Shown here piece by piece: positions 18,610 to 27,075 of a DNA stretch of 64,000 nucleotides; within the stretch, counting starts at the first letter, position 1, and every line of letters starts with the position of its first letter. Source of the DNA: Bog-159 sp963738345 (GTDB lineage: Bacteria; Acidobacteriota; Terriglobia; Bryobacterales; Bryobacteraceae); the NCBI GenBank assembly GCA_963738345.1, contig CAVTWI010000002.1, positions 1,922,001 through 1,986,000 on the forward strand. The letters are read 5' to 3'. The notes beneath the pieces were generated by a model. That model made no database searches, was not told the origin of the DNA, and worked only from the letters and a program-made list of their open reading frames with translations. A program made the position numbers and the translations under genes.

Positions 18610-19188
18610 CTAGCGCGGCCATACTGGCCAAGCGTCTGCGACCTCAAACGGATGGGGAACAACTTTACGGGCGACCCCTGAACCGGAATGGATACCAAAA
18701 GCGTCTACCTTCCCCGCCCCCAAATCCACCATCACGAAGGTCGGCAAGACATCCACCCATTTGCCCGGAAAGCGGGCTCCCATGATCGGGCCCGGATTGA
18801 TGGCGAGGGTTCGGCCCAATTGGGCGACGCTGAATTCATGATTGTGGCCGTACAGAACAAAGTCATACAGGCCCGACGCGGCGATGGGACGGGCCAGGTA
18901 GTCGAAATGGTTCATCGCCACTTTCTTGCCCGCAAGCTCTCCCTCAAAGAATTCCCCATGCACCCGCATCTTATCGCTGGACTTGCGGGTGATCCGGAAG
19001 AGATCCGCATCGTTATTCCCAAATACGATCTCGGTGCGTCCTGGAAAGCGCGCCAGCACATCCATCACAAAAGGCGAACACAGATCACCGCAGCAAAACA
19101 AAACTTCCGCGCTGCCGCCTATGAATTCAATGGCTGCCGCCAGGTTCCACAGGTTGTCGTGAATATCGGAGATCACCGCGATTCGCAT
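18610..19188 (-). CDS. YfcE-like metallophosphoesterase
   Basis: 192 residues from the ATG at 19188, which places the first metal motif at the N-terminus as usual (RIAVISDIHDNLWNL). Further motifs: CCGDLCSP, GNNDAD (GNHD variant) and LYGHNHEF. Members hydrolyse phosphodiesters with Mn2+ or similar metals; the substrate is not predictable. Divergent from ilvE with 82 bp between start codons. Confidence 0.88.
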   Translation of the reverse strand: MRIAVISDIHDNLWNLAAAIEFIGGSAEVLFCCGDLCSPFVMDVLARFPGRTEIVFGNNDADLFRITRKSSDKMRVHGEFFEGELAGKKVAMNHFDYLARPIAASGLYDFVLYGHNHEFSVAQLGRTLAINPGPIMGARFPGKWVDVLPTFVMVDLGAGKVDAFGIHSGSGVARKVVPHPFEVADAWPVWPR

Positions 19189-19258
19189 ATATGGATATTC
19201 TACGTCCCTACGGCGTTTGAATTCGACAGAGACTTCAGTCACTTGCGAACGTCTAAGT

Positions 19259-19264
19259 TATAAT
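19259..19264 (+). promoter_or_regulatory. perfect -10 hexamer of a probably leaderless ilvE promoter
   Basis: TATAAT at 19259-19264 ends 6 bases before the ilvE ATG (19271), so transcription would begin at or next to the start codon. No ribosome site is present. A -35 box is poor (TTCAGT at 19234, 19 bp spacing). Confidence 0.5.
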
Positions 19265-19270
19265 TAAGCC

Positions 19271-20210
19271 ATGCTGAAGCCCACCCAACGAATCTGGCAC
19301 AACGGACGTTTTATCCCCTGGGAAGAGGCCACTATACATGTGCTTTCCCACGTGGTGAGTTACGGAACCAGCGTATTCGAAGGGATACGCTGCTATCGAC
19401 ACCGACGGGCCCCGCCATTTTCCGGCTGCGCGACCATGTTCGCCGGCTGGCCGACTCGGCCAAAATCTATCGCATGGATCTGCGCTTACTCGCGTGAAGA
19501 ACTCGCCGAGGCCATGCAGGAATTGGTCCGCGTAAACGACATGGATTCCTGCTACATCCGTCCGATCGCGATTCGCGCCTATGGCGACGTTGGCGTAAAT
19601 CCGCTGAACAATCCGGTGGATGTCTACCTGGCTTGCTGGGAGTGGGGCAAATACTTGGCGAAGAAGCGCTGGCGGGCGGCGTGGACGTGTGCGTCTCCAG
19701 TTGGAAGCGGATCGCGCCTAATACCCTGCCCGCGCTGGCGAAGGCTGGCGCAAACTACATGAATTCGCAGTTAATCAAGATGGAGGCCATCACCAACGGC
19801 TATACCGAAGGGATCGCGCTCGATGATGCGGGCTACGTTAGCGAAGGGTCAGGCGAGAACATCTTCCTGGTACGCGATGGCCGGCTGCACACGCCACCAT
19901 TGGGAGCTTCGGTGCTGCCCGGCGTTACGCGCGATAGCGTTTTGCAACTGGCGCAGGACCTGGATATTCCAGCAGTCGAGAGCATTGTTCCCCGCGAAAT
20001 GCTGTATATCGCGGACGAGGTCTTCTTTACGGGTACTGCCGCGGAGATTACGCCGATCCGTTCCATCGACCGTATCCCATCGGCAACGGTCGCCGCGGCC
20101 CGGTTACGGAAAAGCTACAGAAGCAGTTTTTTGCATTGATCGGCGGAGCAGTGCCGGACCGCTACGGTTGGTTGTCGCCGGTACAGGCAAGGCAACCAGT
20201 GGGTATTGAC
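19271..20210 (+). pseudogene. ilvE: branched-chain amino acid aminotransferase, several frameshifts
   Basis: Class IV PLP aminotransferase (Leu/Ile/Val with 2-oxoglutarate). Pieces in order: VLSHVVSYGTSVFEGIRCY (to ~19397); TGPAIFRLRDHVRRLADSAK in another frame (~19400-19485); YSREELAEAMQELVRVNDMD, RPIAIRAYGDVGVNP back in the first frame; a shift near 19663 to LAKAGANYMNSQLIKMEA (catalytic lysine in LAKAGANY), SEGSGENIFLVRDG, SVLPGVTRDSVL; and a last shift near 20100 to TEKLQKQFFALIGG and VPDRYGWLSPV. The exact end is unclear. All catalytic segments are conserved between the breaks, which favours consensus errors over true inactivation. Confidence 0.85.
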
Positions 20211-20451
20211 AATAAAAAAGCTGCGCGCACACCCCGGAAAGCCACCTCCCCCGAGATTTGCTTTCCAGGATGCGCTGCAGCCGATGGACTATTTCTTTTT
20301 AGCCTATGCGCGCGGGCAATAGCCAGCCGGAAGTCGAAGATTTGCCGCCCTTTTCAACAATTTTATGGCGTTGCAGAATCTTGTGTTTGCCAGCCACTTC
20401 GCTGTGGCTATCCTGTGCATAAAGCAGAGACCTGCATGAATTGTATTGGAA
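20211..20451 (+). other. intergenic stretch without recognisable gene
   Basis: Between the broken ilvE and nagA genes. An A-rich start (AATAAAAAAG) and short frames only; one reads DALQPMDYFFLAYARG but matches nothing I recognise. It may hold the end of ilvE if another indel is present. Confidence 0.4.
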
Positions 20452-21589
20452 TTGAAACTTTCGGCGGGACGCCGATACGCCGTTACTTTTCGACGACATC
20501 ATTTCTGCCGTCGAGCCGGCGACTCATCCGATGGGATTATATCTGGCGCCCGGATACATCGACCTGCAGGTTAATGGGTTCCTGGGCGTAGATTACAACG
20601 ATCCGAAGTGCACGCATGGAGCAGATCGCCCGCTCCATCCAGGGACTTTTCGCCACCGGCGTCACGCGCTTCTATCCGACGGTGATCACCGGATCGCCGG
20701 CCGGCATGCTGGGCGCGCTTCGTAACCTGCGATGCGCCAAGGAAACGGCTGCGGGAAGGCGCGGCAATCGACGGCTTTCATGTGGAAGGTCCGCACATCT
20801 CGCCGGAAGACGGCCCGCGTGGGGCGCATCCGCGGCGCTGGGTGCGCCCGCCGGATATCGACGAATTCCGACCGCTGGCAGGATGCCACCGGACAATCAG
20901 GTCAGGATCGTAACGCTATCGCCCGACTGGCCCGAGGCCTTCGCTTACATCGAGGCCGATCACCGCCGAAGGCGTGGTGGTCAGCATCGGCCACACCAAC
21001 GCCACCGCGCAGCAAATAGCCGACGCCGTCAAAGCCGGCGCTTCCCTTTCCACCCATCTGGGCAACGGTGCGCACTCCAGTGATGCGCCGCCACCCTAAT
21101 TACATCTGGGAGCAATTGGCCGAAGACCGCCTGATGGCCGACTTCATCGTAGATGGAATTCACCTGCCCCCGTCATTCCTAAAGGTTGCGCTGCGGGCTA
21201 AGACGGTGGCGCGTTCCGTTCTGGTAACCGATGCCGCGGCGCCCGCCGGATGTCCGCCCGGACGTTACTTCCTGGGCGAGCAGCCAGTCGACCTCACGGC
21301 GGACAACCGCGTGATGCTGGTAGGTCAAGAGCGCCTGGCTGGATCTGCGCTTCGGATGGATCGAGGCATCGAAAATCTCATGCGCATTGCCGGGCTTAGT
21401 TTGGCCGAAGCCGTAAGTATGGCTACTACGAATGCGGCCCGAGCTGGAGGCGTTCCGGGTCGATCCGCCGGCTTGGTTCCCGGCGACCGTGCCGATGTAA
21501 TCGAGTATAGCTTTAATAAACAGGATTCATCGATTTGTATTAAAGCCACTTATGTTTCTGGAAAACAGGTGTATGGAGGCACGGCTTGA
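20452..21589 (+). pseudogene. nagA: N-acetylglucosamine-6-phosphate deacetylase, about seven frameshifts
   Basis: Metal-dependent amidohydrolase of amino-sugar catabolism. Start near the TTG at 20452 (KLSAGRRYAVT). Pieces: FDDIISAVEPATHPMGLYL, APGYIDLQVNGFLGVDYNDP, SIQGLFATGVTRFYPTVITG, AIDGFHVEGPHISPEDGPRG (metal ligand segment), NQVRIVTLSPDWPEAFAYIE, VVVSIGHTNATAQQIADAV, LSTHLGNGAHS, then an uninterrupted last 173 residues with DFIVDGIHLPPSF, SVLVTDAAAPAG and PGDRADVIEY. Breaks lie near 20490, 20608, 20745, 20868, 20885, 20957 and 21075. Motif conservation across all pieces argues for recent lesions or sequence errors. Confidence 0.85.
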
Positions 21590-22055
21590 GGCCCTGCGTG
21601 GCTATGGCCACGCTGCTGTTCTCGATGCCCCTTGCTGGCCAAGATCTCACAGAAGGCGTCTCACGCGAACTCGCACGCGCTCGCGCCGCTCAAATCTCGG
21701 ACGTCCACTACAAACTATCACTCGAACTTTCCCCGGATAGCGATCATCTTCCGGGTCGCGAAGAGATCACTTTCGCTCTGTCCGCGCCCGCTTCGGTGGT
21801 CCTCGACTATCGCGATGGTGAAATCTTCAACCTGACGGTCAATGGTGCTCCGGCCACCCGGGCGTTATCAAACGGCCACATCCTGCTGCCGCAGCAATTC
21901 TTGGTGTCTGGCCGCAACCGTGTCGCGCTAAACTTCACGTCCGGAATTGCGACCGCCGGGCGGGCAGTCACCCGCTTCGTCGACCGGGACGACGGCGCGC
22001 AATACATCTACTCACTCTTTGTCCCCATGGATGCCAGCCAGGCATTCCCCTGCTA
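21586..22055 (+). pseudogene. M1-family aminopeptidase, N-terminal fragment
   Basis: 156 codons only, where M1 peptidases have 600-900. A signal sequence is followed by the start of the N-terminal beta-saddle domain: VHYKLSLELSPDSDHLPGREE, VVLDYRDGEIFNLTVNG, FVDRDDGAQYIYSLFVPMDASQAFPC, i.e. up to the conserved xDAxxAFPCFD segment. The catalytic domain with HEXXH is absent, and the sequence is joined directly, out of frame, to the end of a DUF2905 gene. A deletion, or an assembly join, of well over 1.5 kb is implied. Confidence 0.8.
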
Positions 22056-22217
22056 GGTGTTTTATCTATGTTTGGAGGCCGCCTGCCCCTGCGCTTGGTC
22101 CGCCTTCCTGGCGACATTTACATACGCGGCAAATCCGCTTCGGTCTACTTTCCAATTGTTACCTGTATCCTCCTGAGCGTGGTGCTATCGCTGGTACTCT
22201 GGCTATTCCGTCGTTAG
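22056..22217 (+). pseudogene. DUF2905 membrane protein, C-terminal fragment
   Basis: In the frame with no start codon of its own: LLGVLSMFGGRLPLRL, LPGDIYIRGKSASVYFPIVT and VLSLVLWLFRR to the stop at 22215-22217. This covers the second half of the small DUF2905 family (normally about 70 residues with two membrane helices); the first helix and start codon are missing at the junction with the M1 fragment. Confidence 0.75.
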
Positions 22218-22260
22218 AAAAATCACCATTGCGCGGCATTAGAATTGCTGTTCAAATGGC

Positions 22261-22518
22261 ATGGATTTAAGCAAAACAATCGCTGACCTTTACGAAGAGA
22301 AGATCCGGTTGGATAAAGTAATCGCTTCTCTCGAACAACTCGGGGAAAACGCTGTGCCGGTCGAAATCAATGCGCACCGCAGGGGCCGTAAGTTCATGAG
22401 TCCAGAGGAACGCCATGAAGTGTCGGAACGCATGCGACGTTACTGGGCGGGGCGCAAAGCAGCGGGCCATCCGGGCGAACAAGTTGCTATGGCTATGACA
22501 GCGGCGTCCGCGGCGTAA
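22261..22518 (+). CDS. small hypothetical protein
   Basis: 85 residues. A predicted coiled-coil-like helix at the start (IADLYEEKIRLDKVIASLEQL) and a basic segment (NAHRRGRKFMSPEERHEVSERMRRYWAGRKA) that resembles the nucleic-acid-binding-like tail found in many short acidobacterial hypotheticals. Function unknown. Confidence 0.6.
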   Translation: MDLSKTIADLYEEKIRLDKVIASLEQLGENAVPVEINAHRRGRKFMSPEERHEVSERMRRYWAGRKAAGHPGEQVAMAMTAASAA

Positions 22519-22629
22519 ACAGCCGAAGTACGTCCGTTGCCGTTCGACTGGCGCTGGGTACTTTTTACCTTGGAAAATATGCCACTGGACTTTTCTACAT
22601 ATCCGGGTTTTACTTGTTAACTTTAGTTT

Positions 22630-23238
22630 CTAATGAACCCGGCCCATTTTGTCCAGCGGCCAATAAACAAATACGGCTTTACCGTAAATGTTTTGCCGAG
22701 GTACCGAGCCCCACGCCCGGCTGTCATTCGATGAATTCCGATGGTCCCCCAAGACGTAATACTCATCCGCTCCTAAGCGCACGGGGGGCCGGGACTGGTA
22801 GTCGCGAAACCCCTCCGGCACGTAACCTTCACTTAACCGATTCCCATTCACGATAACGGATCCCCGATCAATTTCTATCAGGTCCCCCGGCAATCCGATT
22901 ACGCGTTTGATATACGACTTCGAAACATCCCCTGGAAACCAAAAAACGACGGTGTCGCCGCGCTCTATTTTCCCCAATCCAAAGCGATAAGTGAACTTGT
23001 TAATGAAGATGCGCTCCTGATCGGTGAGCGACGGCATCATGCTGGTGCCTTCGACCTTAACGGGTTGGTAGATGAAGACGATAAGGACGACGGCGATCAG
23101 GATGGAAAGGGCGAGGTCCCGAATCCACGATATCGGATTGAATCCCCCTGCAGAGCCCGCGTGGGGCGCGTGGGGTGAGGATGGCGCCACCGGCGAAGGC
23201 TGATTCTCTGGCATCCCGCGCACACTTGCTTCATTCAT
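22630..23238 (-). CDS. lepB: signal peptidase I
   Basis: 202 residues. One N-terminal membrane helix (LALSILIAVVLIVFIY) then the periplasmic catalytic domain: serine in VEGTSMMPSL, lysine in SYIKRVIGLPGD, and the conserved GDHRNSSNDSRAWG near the end. It removes signal peptides from exported proteins, of which this window encodes many. A proline-rich cytosolic leader precedes the helix; an internal ATG (MPENQ) could also serve as start. Confidence 0.95.
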   Translation of the reverse strand: MNEASVRGMPENQPSPVAPSSPHAPHAGSAGGFNPISWIRDLALSILIAVVLIVFIYQPVKVEGTSMMPSLTDQERIFINKFTYRFGLGKIERGDTVVFWFPGDVSKSYIKRVIGLPGDLIEIDRGSVIVNGNRLSEGYVPEGFRDYQSRPPVRLGADEYYVLGDHRNSSNDSRAWGSVPRQNIYGKAVFVYWPLDKMGRVH

Positions 23239-23260
23239 TATAGCCCGAGCCCCAGCGCGT

Positions 23261-25027
23261 TCACTTCAATAGCGGCAGTAGTTCCGGCAACGGGACGGCG
23301 CCCTGCTTCAACGCCGTGTCATGGAATTCCTGCAAACGGAAGGCGGAGCCCTTAGCCTGCTTGTAGCTGTCGCGTACCGAGAGCCATCCGCGCCAACCCA
23401 GGAAATAGGCCGGCAACTGCGCTGAAGATAATTTGGCCCGCTGCAACTTGGCGCGCGCCTCTTCGGCTTCCTGAAAAGTTTCCTTCTGCATCAGATCCAT
23501 CGCTTCCTGGTCGGACATATTCAGCATCTGCAGCCGGATGTCCAAAATCGCATTGGCAATCACGCGCAATTCTTCCTTCAAGAACGTGAGGCGCAGCTCG
23601 GGCGAATTCTCGAGGAAACCCTCATCCAACATGGTTTGCGTGGCGTATTGCGCCCAGCCTTCTACATAAGGGGTGTTGCCGTATGTGCCGCGCAGCAGGC
23701 GCCGGGTTGCCGGTTGGATCGCGTTGGCATATTCGAACTGCACGTAGTGGCCTGGAACGGCCTCGTGCAGCGTCAGCAGTTTCAGCTTATAGAAGTTGTA
23801 TTCGCGCAGTTTCGATTCCACCCGCGTGTGGTCCCACGCGTCCGGAATGGGCGTGATCCAATAGAACGCGCCAAGCTTTGGCTCAAGTGCTGGAGCGGGA
23901 TTGAATCCGCCCACCGCGTAGATGCCGCGCATGAACTCGGGCGTCGGGATCACTTGTAGATTAGCGTTCGGCGGCAGGGTCAGCAGGTGCTTCTGCGCTA
24001 CAAATTGGCGGGCTTCCTCTAAATCGTGCTTGGCATCATCTACAAAACTGGCGCGCGTGGAGTGTTTGTCCGCGATGTGATTGAGCACCTCGGAAATCAC
24101 GGTGTTCTCGCGCTCCGGGCCGGAAAGATCGGCATGGTCGGAATGGCTGGGGAACAACTGCGCGTGTAGCGGCAGCGAGAGCGCCAGCATGCGTACCCGG
24201 ACCTCCTGCAGGCTGCGTGCTGCGATCGCCAGTGCATCGGAAGGATCCGTAGCGGAAGCCAGCGCGTAGCGGAATTTGCGGGTGTACTTGTCCCGTCCCA
24301 GGCGCCAGTCGGCTTGGTCACGCACGGTCAGGCTGCCTTGCAGGAAGTCTTGAAACGTGTGGAAGGCATCGAGCGCCGGGCGCGCCGCACGATCATAATC
24401 GGCGCGCTGAGCGGCGGGGACGGCCGCCCGAATAGTCTTGTCAACCAGTTCGATATTGCCTTCGTTCTCTTCAACCGCGACTTTGGTCCAAAGAGCCGGC
24501 GAAGAACTGAGGTTGGTGCGCGCCTGGTCGAGCAGCAGGGGCATCTTCTGTAGCCGGGCGATGATGTGGCCGATGCGCACCGGCAGCGGCGCGTACTCCA
24601 ACGTCAGCGGGGTGAACAGCGCATTTCCCGCCATTTCGACATAAATGGTGGGATTGTGGAGGTAGCTTTGAGTCTCTTCCAGATCGAGCAACGCCAGTGA
24701 CACCTGGTCTTGCATGATGTGATAATCAGCGCGATCTTCGGCCGAAAGCGCGTCCTCTTTTACTTCGCCCTGCAGGCGCTCGCGAAAACGCTGATAGTAG
24801 GCGCGCTGATGGTCGAGTGCCGACGTACTGACGTCGTCCAGTTGAAGATCGAGATTCTGCCCTTGATACTGATGCAAACCTGCGGCAGTCGCAGCGACGG
24901 GCGAAAACGTCAGGGTGGAGTAAACGAACTCATCGGCGAGCTTGGAAAAGGTGTGCTGGGGCGTGCCGCATCCGGCGGCCATTAGGCTGGACATGACCAG
25001 GTAAACCTTCGCCTTACGTTGGCGCAT
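23261..25027 (-). CDS. DUF885 lipoprotein, putative metallopeptidase
   Basis: 588 residues, usual size for the family. N-terminal lipobox LMAAGC marks an envelope lipoprotein. The zinc-site-like motif LHEAVPGHYVQFEYA is the conserved HExxxGH of DUF885, with VEGWAQYATQTMLDEG downstream; the family is thought to contain peptidases, substrate unknown. It is 22 bp upstream of signal peptidase I on the same strand. Confidence 0.85.
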   Translation of the reverse strand: MRQRKAKVYLVMSSLMAAGCGTPQHTFSKLADEFVYSTLTFSPVAATAAGLHQYQGQNLDLQLDDVSTSALDHQRAYYQRFRERLQGEVKEDALSAEDRADYHIMQDQVSLALLDLEETQSYLHNPTIYVEMAGNALFTPLTLEYAPLPVRIGHIIARLQKMPLLLDQARTNLSSSPALWTKVAVEENEGNIELVDKTIRAAVPAAQRADYDRAARPALDAFHTFQDFLQGSLTVRDQADWRLGRDKYTRKFRYALASATDPSDALAIAARSLQEVRVRMLALSLPLHAQLFPSHSDHADLSGPERENTVISEVLNHIADKHSTRASFVDDAKHDLEEARQFVAQKHLLTLPPNANLQVIPTPEFMRGIYAVGGFNPAPALEPKLGAFYWITPIPDAWDHTRVESKLREYNFYKLKLLTLHEAVPGHYVQFEYANAIQPATRRLLRGTYGNTPYVEGWAQYATQTMLDEGFLENSPELRLTFLKEELRVIANAILDIRLQMLNMSDQEAMDLMQKETFQEAEEARAKLQRAKLSSAQLPAYFLGWRGWLSVRDSYKQAKGSAFRLQEFHDTALKQGAVPLPELLPLLK

Positions 25028-25073
25028 TACTCGATCTTACAAGAGTTTGCAGCCGTTGCCCGTTTATACTCGC

Positions 25074-25298
25074 TCAACCCGCCAGGACGCTGGTTTTGGC
25101 ACGGTGACCGCGCGCGGGCGCGGCAGCCGGCTCACGCCGGTTCTTTGACCGAAGTTCGCGCATGGCACGCACGGTTTGGACGGCATCTGTCCTGGCGCGG
25201 GTGCAAAGGACGTGTTCGCCGATGACGCAGGTCCAAAGAAGAACCACCGAGATCGCGATGGACGTTAGGCCCTGTCCGGTAATTCTTGCGACCGGCAT
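25074..25298 (-). CDS. small single-pass membrane protein, unknown function
   Basis: 74 residues from the ATG at 25298, supported by AAGGAG 10 bases upstream. One membrane helix (LTSIAISVVLLWTCVIG) then a basic tail (TVRAMRELRSKNRREPAAAP). Short proteins of this layout are frequent in acidobacteria; role unknown. Confidence 0.55.
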   Translation of the reverse strand: MPVARITGQGLTSIAISVVLLWTCVIGEHVLCTRARTDAVQTVRAMRELRSKNRREPAAAPARGHRAKTSVLAG

Positions 25299-25475
25299 AT
25301 GAAAGCATCTCCTTGGGACCTGCACGACGACGCAATTGCAAATCTCGTGCCACACACTAAGCGCTTTTATTATCAGTAGGTTCATCGGGCCGCAAGTGTG
25401 GATCGGCGGCACATGCGGGCACAACTTGCACGCTTAATGCGCAGGCCAACGCCGGCAAGGTAAACTGGAAGGGAC

Positions 25476-25985
25476 ATGGGAGCGGCTCACCAGGGCGTAA
25501 TTCTACGTGCAGGACAGCATGCGCCGGATTTCGCGCTGGCTCAGGTCGAAAACGGGGCGGTAAAGGGCACGGCGGAACTGGGCAAAATGCTGGCTGGCGG
25601 CCGTGTATTGCTCGCATTTTTCAAGTCGACCTGTCCGGTTTGCCAGATGACCCTGCCTTATCTCGAACGGATTCACCGGGGCCGGGCGCCGGGCGCGCTG
25701 GAAATCTACGGCGTATCGCAGGATGACGCCGAAACCACCCAGGAGTTCGTGGAGGAATTTGGCGTTACCTTTCCCATGCTGCTCGATACGGAAGAAAGCG
25801 GTTATCCGGCCAGTAACGCGTTCGGTATTTCGCATGTTCCGTCGCTTTTTCTGGTGGAGCGAGACGGGAAAATCGCGTGGAGCGCGGAAGGCTTCCCCAA
25901 GCGCGAGTTTGTAGAAATGGCGGCAGAGGCGGGTGTGAGTCCCTTCCAACCGGGCGAAAACGTCCCGGAATGGAAGGCTGGCTGA
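25476..25985 (+). CDS. TlpA/AhpC-like thioredoxin-fold protein
   Basis: 169 residues with redox pair in FFKSTCPVCQMTLP, then the thioredoxin-fold cis-proline segment SHVPSLFLVERDG. The CPVC pair and lack of a signal peptide suggest a cytosolic thiol-disulfide or peroxide reductase; the N-terminal GQHAPDFAL matches the AhpC/TSA start. It is 49 bp upstream of nuoI and may be co-transcribed. Confidence 0.85.
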   Translation: MGAAHQGVILRAGQHAPDFALAQVENGAVKGTAELGKMLAGGRVLLAFFKSTCPVCQMTLPYLERIHRGRAPGALEIYGVSQDDAETTQEFVEEFGVTFPMLLDTEESGYPASNAFGISHVPSLFLVERDGKIAWSAEGFPKREFVEMAAEAGVSPFQPGENVPEWKAG

Positions 25986-26034
25986 GGGTCGAAAAACTAG
26001 CTCCCGGGGGGAGCGGAGGCGGAAAAGAGAGCGC

Positions 26035-26535
26035 ATGGCGAACACATTCGAAGACATAATGGCTTCGGCGGCGGGAATTGCCAAAGGCATGGGCGTCACC
26101 TTCAAGGAGATGATGTCCCCCACAGTGACGGAAAACTATCCGGACGGTCCGGCCAAGCTACAGGAGCGGTATCGCGGCGTACACGTGCTGCAACGCGATG
26201 CCAACGGCCTGGAAAAGTGTGTCGCGTGCTTTCTCTGCGCGGCGGCCTGCCCTTCCAATTGCATCTATATCGAAGCGGCCGAAAATACGAATCAAGAGCG
26301 CATCAGCGGCGGCGAGCGCTACGCCAAGGTTTACAACATCGATTACAACCGCTGCATCTTCTGCGGCTACTGCGTGGAGGCCTGCCCCACCGACGCCATC
26401 ACCCACGGACACGGATTCGAGGTTGCCAGTTTCAACACCGCCACGTTGGTGATGCGCAAAGACCAAATGCTGGCGCCCGTACCGGAAGGCGCGCATGCAC
26501 CAGTGATCGCCGAGCAGACCGCCGCCGCGCACTAG
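26035..26535 (+). CDS. nuoI: NADH-quinone oxidoreductase subunit I (orphan)
   Basis: 166 residues with two [4Fe-4S] motifs, CVACFLCAAACPSNC and CIFCGYCVEACPTDA, and the ERYAKVYNIDYNRC block of NuoI. It carries electrons in the peripheral arm of complex I. No other nuo gene is near, so it is either an extra copy or separated from the main operon. The C-terminus is short and alanine-rich. Confidence 0.9.
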   Translation: MANTFEDIMASAAGIAKGMGVTFKEMMSPTVTENYPDGPAKLQERYRGVHVLQRDANGLEKCVACFLCAAACPSNCIYIEAAENTNQERISGGERYAKVYNIDYNRCIFCGYCVEACPTDAITHGHGFEVASFNTATLVMRKDQMLAPVPEGAHAPVIAEQTAAAH

Positions 26536-26557
26536 CTTGTACCCCTGTCGCAACAGC

Positions 26558-27073
26558 ATGGAGATCCGCGTTCTTCTGGCTGACGACGCCCCCGCATGGT
26601 GTCGGATCCGGCGGGAATCGCTCATCGGCGAACCGCTGGCGTTCGGCAAAGCCGTCCAGGAGCACGACGCCACCCCGGTCGAAGCCATCTCGCAGAGATT
26701 CCGCGACGCCCCCGCGGACAATCTGCACTTGGGAGCTTTCGACCAGGGAACTCTCATTGGCATTGCAACCTTCATACGCGACACCGGGCTAAAAGACCGG
26801 CATAAGGGGCATGTTTACGGAGTCTATGTCTCGCCTTCACACCGCGGCAAGGGCGTGGGGCGCGCGATGCTGGCTTACCTGCTGGACCGCGTCAGGCAAG
26901 ACCCATCCATTGAACAGATTCTGCTAGCCGTGGGGGCAGGACAAGAAGCCGCAATCGGCCTGTATCGCTCGCTCGGCTTTCAAACATTCGGAACCGAGCC
27001 CGCCGCATTGAAGATTGGCCCGACCTACGTGGACGAGCATTACATGATCCTGTGGGTACACCCAAGGCCCTGA
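26558..27073 (+). CDS. GNAT family N-acetyltransferase
   Basis: 171 residues from the ATG at 26558 (MEIRVLLADDAPAW is a typical GNAT start). Acetyl-CoA pyrophosphate loop HRGKGVGRAMLAYLL and late strand LYRSLGFQTFG. The acceptor is unknown. Confidence 0.9.
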   Translation: MEIRVLLADDAPAWCRIRRESLIGEPLAFGKAVQEHDATPVEAISQRFRDAPADNLHLGAFDQGTLIGIATFIRDTGLKDRHKGHVYGVYVSPSHRGKGVGRAMLAYLLDRVRQDPSIEQILLAVGAGQEAAIGLYRSLGFQTFGTEPAALKIGPTYVDEHYMILWVHPRP

Positions 27074-27075
27074 CG

